A stretch of DNA of 64,000 nucleotides from Effrenium voratum (lineage: Eukaryota; Sar; Dinophyceae; Suessiales; Symbiodiniaceae): assembly GCA_963377175.1 (NCBI GenBank), contig CAUJNA010000578.1:104581-168580 (forward strand), in the 5' to 3' direction. Under the pieces are notes generated by a model. The model made no database searches, was not told the origin of the DNA, and saw nothing but the letters and a program-made list of their open reading frames with translations. The translations under genes were made by a program, and so were the position numbers. This document shows positions 12,501 to 21,500 of this stretch, piece by piece. Position 1 is the stretch's first letter; every line of letters starts with the position of its first letter.

Positions 12501-15500
12501 CAACCACGCCAAAGAACACGTAAATTGAGGGCCAATCAAACGTTGTCAAGTCAGGGGCTGCTGGCCCACGGTGCTCTTGCAGATAACCCTTGGGAGCTCG
12601 ATCTTCCATGGGTAAGTTTGCTTCTGGAAACGTCGTGCTTGTTACATCTTGGTTGCCCTTCGCACAAACATAGCATCCGTGGGAGGGTACCTGGAAGATA
12701 AATTTCTTTTTCAAGGGACCCTCCGTCAGGTGGCGTGTTACATGAATCCTTGGCGCTGGTTGGGGCTGCCCGGCCGATGGATTGATGGATTGGAAGAAGA
12801 GCTCGTGTGGTCGTTCGTCCGTTAGTCGTTTCTTCCTAGCTTCCTCTCCTCTTTGCGTCTTTCCTACTTTCCTACTTTCCCTTCTCCTTGCCTACCGTGC
12901 AACGTGGATATGCATCAAAGCTCCGATGCCGTGGCCTTGCGTAGGCCTGACACAGGCATGTTGTCAAGGATGTTGTTCTGTGGTACCCATTTTTCCTTTG
13001 GTTTGGTGGGCGCTCACATGGTCAGCCCCAAAACGGGGTCCTACACGACATATCAGAAAGTCGGAACGGAATCATCTCCGGGTTTTTTGGACATTGCCTT
13101 CCTCCTTGGCTCCCCTTTTGACGTTTGTTCCCAAGCCGGCAGGCCCGGAGGCTTCGCTCTCCACCCAAACCAGACAACTAGATTTGTCCTTGGCCTGTGC
13201 CGCTCTTAACTTGGGGGCTTGCAAAAGAGGCATGCAAAGCTGACCTTTAGAACGATTCTTCTTGGCTTGGGCAGGTCCTTCATGGGAAACAGAGCCAAGG
13301 AACGGCTTCCAGCTTTGGGCTGTTTGCAAAGGGCAGGCAGTGGGGGGTTTGATTCCTCTCATCAAGGGAAACGCAACAGGGCCCCCTCAACCACCGTTCG
13401 GAGCTTCAATCTGCAGCGCTCGTTCCAAGGATGAACACGCCAGAGCATTTCAAGAGCGTGCCGTTGGTGAACGGCACCGTCGGGGTGGTGATAGACTTTG
13501 AGGAGGGGATGGTGGGGATGGCATTGGCGAATGTGGGCAGCCCCGCAAAAGGCAGCGCGCGCGGCTGAGGGGCGGGTCGGCGGGGGGGCATCTTTGGACG
13601 AGTCTCGAAGCCCTTGAGATCAGACCTTCTGTCATGGGGCTGCCACTGAAAGGGGCTCGGCAGTATCAGTAAGTGCTTCGCCTGTACTTGTGGGGGGTCC
13701 ACCCCCCATTTCTTCACGGAGCCCTTGTGGGCTATGCGCGTGTTGAATCATGTGCAGACACTATTTGTTGTTGTTTCACCTTTACTCTTTCCAACACGTT
13801 GCTGCCTGTTGTTGTGGCATCCAGCCTTCGGATTGGGGCAAGTAGGTTTGCAGCCCTTCCCTCTTGGTGGGTGGTGCTTGGGGAGGGCCGGCATGCAACT
13901 CCTGCTTCTCCGGTAGGACGGCTTTCCGGTGGTTGAGTTCGCACGGCGCTACCGCCGCTTAATCGAGCCCGTGAAGATGGAGGGCGAGCTGGGCTTCCTA
14001 GGAAAGTACGCGCGCACGCAGGCGGATAGGGTGATGGTGGTGGGCCCCAACCAGAGGGAAGCTTAAGTCAAGATGTTAAGAACAAGTGGCTCAAGTGTTG
14101 ATGAAACATGTTTTAAACAGGCGGTGGTCCCTGGCGCCGCCGGTTCTAAGGCTTGCTGCACCCTTGGGGGTTCCGAAGGGGGTGAAGCAAGCAGTTGCCA
14201 CAGCCCAGCCTCGCCTCTCGGCGCCCCGCCATGTGCTTGCCTAGCGCCTGGCTTGCGAATGTGGGGTGTGAGAGGTGTGAATGGATGTTTTGTCCTGGGA
14301 TTTCAAGGGACGTCCTTTCTTGCATTTGCTGAGATGATAGGTAGGTTCGGGATTGGCCTTCCTCACAGCTTCTGGGGTGGGGGGGGGCAAAGTGGCCTCT
14401 GCCATCTTCTTTGGCCATCGTTGTTCAGTGACGATGTAGGAGGAGGACTGCTCAGACTGCTCCGCTTGCTGCCCCTGCAAGTTGGATCGCTCAGCTGGCC
14501 GACAGGTGCCACTGAAGCTGGCTTGGGCGCTGACCATCCACAAGACGCAGGCGACACCGTAGCAACAAATCGACAACTGGTGGACGGCTTGGGAGCAGCA
14601 AGGCCAACGCGCCAGCGTTTTCCAGCTCATTGTCGCTTATTTGGGATCCAGGAGGCAGCCCAGGCCCCACATTCAAGTGAGTCAAAACCTCTGTAAGAGC
14701 TGCTTTCGAAGACCCCAGCTAGGAGTTTTGCAAGGGGAATATTGCGATGAAGAAGGCTGATTTCATCGTGCATAGGTGCATGCTGCCACTTGCTACTCTT
14801 TCGGGCAACCCCCAATTATTCCTTCGGGTGTTTCGTTCAACGCGGCTGTGGTGCCGGTCGAGCTTCACCGGACCAAAAAGGCAGGCAACCCCAGGACCAG
14901 TTGCTTCGGGGTCAAACAGCTCTTTCTGAACCCGAAATCGGCCACCGACCAACCCGAAATCGAAATAACTCGGCCATCGAAATGCCAGCGGCCAGGGGCT
15001 CACGCTGAGCTCGGGCCAGCTGAACCTCTCCAAGGTCTTCGAGCCCGCGCAGCTCTACGTGGCGCTGTCCCGGTTCCAGACCCTGGACTCTGCGCCTTGG
15101 GGTCGACGGACGGGGCGGTTTGTTTTCGGTTTGGGGGATAAGCCGGCGCCCGCTGGCATAGAGCCGGTGGAGTGATGTGGGGGAAGGCACAGGGCAGAAA
15201 ACTCCGCCACTGGGTAGGAAAATAGTGATCTGGGGCCGACCCCGTGCCTCAAGCCTAGCTTTGAAAGAGGCATTTGGCTTCACCAGGGTGCTCCAATCGC
15301 TCCAATGCTTGGGTCACTTCCTCATTTTCATTTGCTTTGGGGTTGGGGTCAAAATTGCTGGACCCCCATATTCACATAGCCGCTGTTGTCACGAAGCAGG
15401 GGGCTGGGATTCTGCGGTTGGCGTCCAACGAAGACACCACAGAAATCCTGTGAAATGGATCGGGGACAGCGTCCGTGCTCCGGTTTGGGTTCAGATTCGC

Positions 15501-18500
15501 GTTGGGTGCTGGGGGGGGGGCAGCTTTTCAGTTGTGTGTGTGTGTGTGTGTGTGTTGGGCGTGGGGGCTTGTCTTCGGGTTTGAATCTGTTCTCGGATGC
15601 CCCCAGGGTGGTCGTGGTTCGGGATTTGTGTTCAGGCTGAGAGCTTGAGTTTCCGCCAGGTGGATTCAAGTCAAGGTGATTTCAAGAAGCGCAACCTTTT
15701 GGCCAGCTGTAATGGCAGCTGTTGCCTTGAATGGCAGTTCGTCTGACTTACATGTACTTTCATGTTCACTTGCGTTATTTGCCACATTTGTGCTTGGCAG
15801 GCTTGGTGATGTGGGTTCATTCTGCACCATGCCGTCTATGTCTGTGTCCTGTGGCTCATGAGCCAAAATGGCTCCAGCCTGGAGCTGGGAATCTTTTTGC
15901 CCTTGTTTCGGGCGCGTCCTTGGGCCATGGCCAGCTCACCTGAGCTCCTCGCTGGCAACGAGGTTGCTGGGGCCTGGATGCAGGCGGTTGGCATCGAGAC
16001 CGATGCCGACTTAGCCTTCTACTTCGAGAACTACCAGCAGGCGGAGCTCAGTGGGGCTGCGGTGGCCCGTGCCTGGCTGTCTGCCAGAGACCGGGTGTGG
16101 GCGGTATGGTGCGCGACCTTTACCGCGTCAAGGTGGTGGAGCCTGAGGCGGCGATGCCTTCAGGGTCGCAGCCTGCCCGGCGTGTCTCGCTGCGCACTGA
16201 CCCTGAGCCCCACGCAGAGCTTTCAACGGCAAACAGCGCGTTTCGCCCCATGCTGCTGCAGGTTCTTGCCCGGGCTAGTCGCTGGCAACATGCGTGTGAT
16301 TGAGAACACAATGTCTGGACTGCTTCAGAAGCTGTTGTCGACCACGGAAACAGCCACCCTGAAGAGGGTGGCTAGGACCTGGGGCGAGCTCGTGGATGCA
16401 GCGCGGCCCGCTGACATCGCGCCGCCTCTGCTGACCCCGTTCTTCATGGCGCAGTTTTTCCGTACCTCTTCAACACCGTCTCGATCGTTGTCAGCCTTGC
16501 GCTGGATGCAGCGGAGCCTCTTTGTGGACATTGATGCGTGTCAAATCGGGTCGAGTCAACCACGCTTGGGCTTGATGGCCGTCGCAGAGCCTGCCATGAA
16601 TCATGGCCGTGTTTGCTCGGAGCTTGGCTGCAGTGCTTTGGGTGCCTGCGGTGGCAGCACCTGCAGCGCAGCAAGCTGGTACGCATGAGCCAGCGCACAC
16701 TGCATTTCCTTTGCCTGCGGGGCAAGACTTCTGGGCAGAGGCATGGCTTCTTGTGGTCTTCCCCGCGCTTCACCTCCAACTTCGACGTTGGCAGTGCGCT
16801 GACCCGTCTGGTCGGTTCCCGAGCAACACCCGGGCTTGTCTTCCACCCCATTTCGGGGGAGATGATGCGGCAGTCCGCTGCGCAGGATGCGGTCCGTCTG
16901 GCCTTGTCGACCTTGGTGTTTGAGGACGACCTGGCGCTGGTAACCTCCAAAAGCTGGCGGCAGGCGGCCGTCACCTTGGCAGGTTTGGAGCCAGCCGACA
17001 TGGTGGCGCTTGGCAACTGGACCGACAAGTCTCATGCCGATCAGTCCCGGAGCTTGATGCCGCTTCGGTGCCACAGCGCGAAGTACATCCAGAGCGAAAC
17101 AGTCCAGCACGCTTTCCGCCACAGCATCCAGCAGCTGCGCCGTCAGCTTTCCTGTTCGTGGAAGCAAGCGGCGTCTTGCCAGGAACGATGCAGCTTGCTT
17201 GATGGCGGAGGAGGAGCAGTTCGAGTGGTCGCAGGAGCTGCCTTCCTTGCGGCACACAGAGCGGGCTGTCCGCCTGCGCAAAGGTGTCCTCAAGTGGAGG
17301 CCCCGCAGTGACACTGCCTCGCGGAAAAGGGCTCGGGAGCCGTCTGCCCTGTTGCCATCGAGGCTGCCGCAGAGCCTGGCGGTTCCCGGCCGCAGGTGGC
17401 GGCTGAAGGTGATGGCTCCAAGAGTTGCCCAGCGGTCACGGCCATGCCCCGAAAGCGTGGCCCGTTGACGTTGCCGTCCACGCCGCTGGAAATTGGGGAG
17501 GAGCCTCACAACGAGCCCACAGAGGATGACTACTTTGATGAGCTCGCGAAAGCGCGCTGGCGACGCCCGGCCACGCAGACGGACCTGAGCCTCGCACAGT
17601 TATCCATTGCTTGGACACGCATCAGGGCTATCCAGCAATCCTGTTGGGGGGTCTCCCTGCAGAAAGGGATTTTGCTCGCTTTCACAAGCTCAGGCTTTGA
17701 TCGTGTCGGTCTTCAAGGAGTCTCTGGAGAGCCGCGGCGTCCGAGTTGCATCCGGGATCATGACCCTCAATTTCCCACTGACGGACATCCGCTCCAGGGA
17801 TGCTGCTTGGCAGCGGCTCCTCTCTCTCCTCATGCCGTGCTTCGAGGACCGCATCCATTGTGCAGCAGGAGTTCACCGAGCCCGGTTGGTGCAGGCATGG
17901 TGCTTGCATTGCTACGTGGCATCTCCCTGTCTGCCGCGCTGCAACACATTCAGCGCTTGCGCAACGTGGAGCCGCACAAGGTGTTGTCCAGGGGTGGCTT
18001 GGCTTGCTGGTGCCATGAACGCGCTGATGGCGATCGCCCCGTGCCATGTCGGATTGGGCGGAAGCGCACGGCCGTGCAGCCTGGCACGTGAGGCCCAAAA
18101 ACATAATGCCAGAGTCCCCCGGCCGGCATGCCGGTGGCGGCAGAGCAGATCTGGCCAGCGGCAGTGGTCTATGAACGGCCATTTTGCTGGTCATGTGTTA
18201 GCTTTTTCGTGATGTACTGTTGCTTCGGGCTGTTGCTGCTTTCCTTTTTTGACAGTTGCCCACAAAAGCACATCCATGTGTGTAGGTTGGTTTTCGTATC
18301 AACTTGCCAGACCTAGCGCCTGTTTCGGCTGGAAGCCGGCAATCCCCAAGGCGGTGCGACTTGCTTGCTGCGGGGCGGTTTTCCTTTGTGCTGCAAGGTC
18401 TCAACTTGACAGGCCTCGTAGCAACAAGGGCCCCTTAGCTAAAGGCAGTTGTTACGTCCAGAGCAAGTGCGCTGCTGCTGCTTCTGTTTAGCAATACACC

Positions 18501-21500
18501 TGCTTAGGCAGCTTTGTTGCATTTAGCGTGCCGCGCATACTCCACAGCTCGTCTAGCTGCTCTGTGGCGGGCTGTAGAACTTTTCCTGGTCATGTCGTCC
18601 CCTCAAGAGCTCTTTGAGGCCTTGGCCGAGCGGTTCCAGTTCGACAAGCTAATTGTCGACCACATTCTGGATGCTGGCGTCACCTCCCTGAGCGACTTCA
18701 GGTACTATTGTGCTGCTGAGGCCGAAGTGGTTCATCACGCCAATTGAGAGCAATCTCAAAAATGCTCGGTTGGAGGCAGCTCGCCTGAAGCATGCGTGGG
18801 CGTCAACTATAACGCAGGAGTCCCAGCAAGTTACTGCAGGGTTGGATCCGCTCAACGAGGACGAGCTGTTGCCTGCCACCCAGCTGACGGACATCCGCGC
18901 GGCCTTCCACAAGCGCTACAAGATGTCCTTTGTGCCTGAGCAATTGCCCTCAGACTGTTTGCTATCAAAGCTGCGCCGCGCCATCCAGCGGCGCAACATC
19001 GAGGTGCTCGAGGTGATCGACCTGTGGTCCGTGCGCGCCATCTACAACCAACGCATGGGCATGGCCAAGAAGCGCAAGATTGCGTGGGTGGAACAGGCGG
19101 GGGACAAGGAGATTGACGTCCGCGTTGAACGCTCGTGCCAGTCTTGGCTGGACCTTTTGCACACATACTGCTTGGGACTGGCCATGGCGGGAGTCTCCCC
19201 ATTGAGCCAAACCCAAAGGAGCAGGAGACGTCGACGTCATCTTCCCTTCGCTACGTGCAAGTCCCTTGGGATGTGACCTTCAAGTACCACTGGAGGGCAC
19301 GTGCTGTGGCTAGCAAGATGGGGGATGGTTGCCTAGCTCGCTTGATCCTCCTCGACCAGCAAGAGAGATCGGAATGGGAGAGCTCCACTTCCAGCCTCGG
19401 GGAGGTCATTGCGGAGGTCTACCAGCTGCGCGATGTGCATTGGCAGTCTGCCATGAGCAACGGGAGCCCAAACAGCATGCCGTGGTATCGCCGAAACTGA
19501 GGTGCACCAGCTTGGGCATCATAGTAAGCCACTACACAAGCCCAGCTGTGGTCAGGATCCATTGGCATCTTGCGGTATGCGCTGGGGAGGTCTTCGCCAG
19601 CAGATAGAACATCGTCGGGCCAAGCGGCGTCGGTGCCGAGAAGATCCTGCACCGCCTGCGCTAGGCAGTGCAGATGGATGCAAGGCTGAAGATCTGAGCA
19701 GAACTGCAGGTGATTCGAATCGTGGCTATGATAGCTCTGCCCTCCACTAAGCGCGTCGTCGATGACGCGCTTTTTACCACTGCTTTGCGTGATGACAAAC
19801 CGGCGGATCAAGCGAAACGGGCGGCCGACGGCCAGCAGCTGCCCCCAGGACATGGGAGGTCCGCAGAACCCAGCAGCTTCGTCCTCGACGCCTGCTCTGT
19901 GCACAACGTCATCGTCTACCCCTGGCTGGAGAGACTTGAGGATCCTGCGTGCGTCAGCCGTGACCCACAGCTGGAAAACCGTGAAGGAAGCCGGATAAAA
20001 GACCAGAACCTGGCCAGGAGAACACGACCACCAACAAGGCAATCAACGCCATGCGGTTGTCCGGGTTGACTTGGCAAACAGTGTCGGGCTGCTGCGAACG
20101 TATGTAGCACAAGACAGGCTCCAGTCGACGCCCGAGCTCCTCCACTGCCGCTCAGGCTTGATGGCGAAGCCGCTCAAGCGAGCCAAAGTGCTTAACTGCC
20201 TCAAATCGCAGATCCAGGTCAGCTGGAGCCGGAAAGTCAAGAGAGCAACCCTGACGCCGCACCAGCGGCGCCTGGGAGAAGTGCTGTTCGGGCGAGAGGC
20301 CAAAGGGAACCACTGGTGCCATGGCTGAGCGCCGCGCAGCTGCGCCTGCTTGCTGCGCCACGAAAGCTCGCACTGCAGACACGCCGCAACCCGGGAGGGC
20401 AGACGGCCCTAACGGTCCATCAGAAACCAGACCTTGGTCCTGGATCCAGCGGTGGAACCCGAGGAGCACGGGGTCGTTAAGAATGGACGCCATGTCGGGC
20501 CACGCTACGTTGTGAAAATCCAAGTTGGGGAAGAGGCCGCGAATTGCGCCAACGACTGCTGCCTGGGAAAAGGGCGCAAGCGAAGATGACACTGTTCGCA
20601 CGCCTGCCGCCGATCCAGCAACGCCGGGCAGTTGTGCGCGCTCCTGTGGCTGCGAGCTACAACGGACTTCTTCCCAGAAGAAGCCTGCGAGAGCATCAGC
20701 GTGGCAGTGCGTGCCGACAAGGCAGTCGCAGGCCAGACGCTTGCCCCGCAGCTCGTGCAACTGCTGCTTCAAAGGGGCAGCTTGCATGTGCCTAATGTAC
20801 TGGACGAGCACCTCAGCAGGAGATCCGCGGCGTCCAACTTCGAAGGGGCAGCGCCATTTGACACAAGGCCACCGGTGCGAAAAGTGGCCATAACCAACGT
20901 ACATTACGTCTTCAGGCAGTGGCTGCCCTTTCACAAACACAGACTCTATGTTGCGCCGCTTCGGGCGGGTAGAGTCCGGTAAACAAGGCCACAGGTGTCA
21001 TGGCGTCGCGCCGGAATGCTCTTGATGGCATGGCCAACCACGAGCGGCGATCTCCTGAGGGCTCAAATGGGTGGCAACCGTGAAATTTTCATCGTGGCCC
21101 ACCCGCGCCGGGCAGCCCAATAAGATGCTGCAGCAGCTAACGTGAAAACCAAAAGTGCTGTGTGCTCCGTTTCCTCGCATGACGGCGAGATGACCTCCCC
21201 ATCCAGAAAATGTCGCTCTCCAGCCTCATGCTGGTGGGCACAGACCGAGGCCGGAAGTTTGTTGAGTTCATCTAAGTTGTGGCGAAAACGTTCCTGCTTG
21301 CGCCTAGCTGTCGTCCCATTCACCCGAGGAAGCCAAAAACACCTCGCAGGGGTCGCACCAGTGAAGGCTTTGGCGTGGGTTCTCGCGGAGTGCCCCCCGG
21401 GAGTGAAGGTTCATGACGAATTGGATTGCTAAAAGGAAATCCGAATTTTCATTGTCAGCTTGCACCTGGGAAGCAAACCGGCCCGTCAGGTGGGGCAGCC

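Noticed and set aside
16444..17509. Minus frames of 194-302 codons over the recombinase-like part
   Set aside because: Arg/Pro/Ser-rich antisense shadows with no motif.
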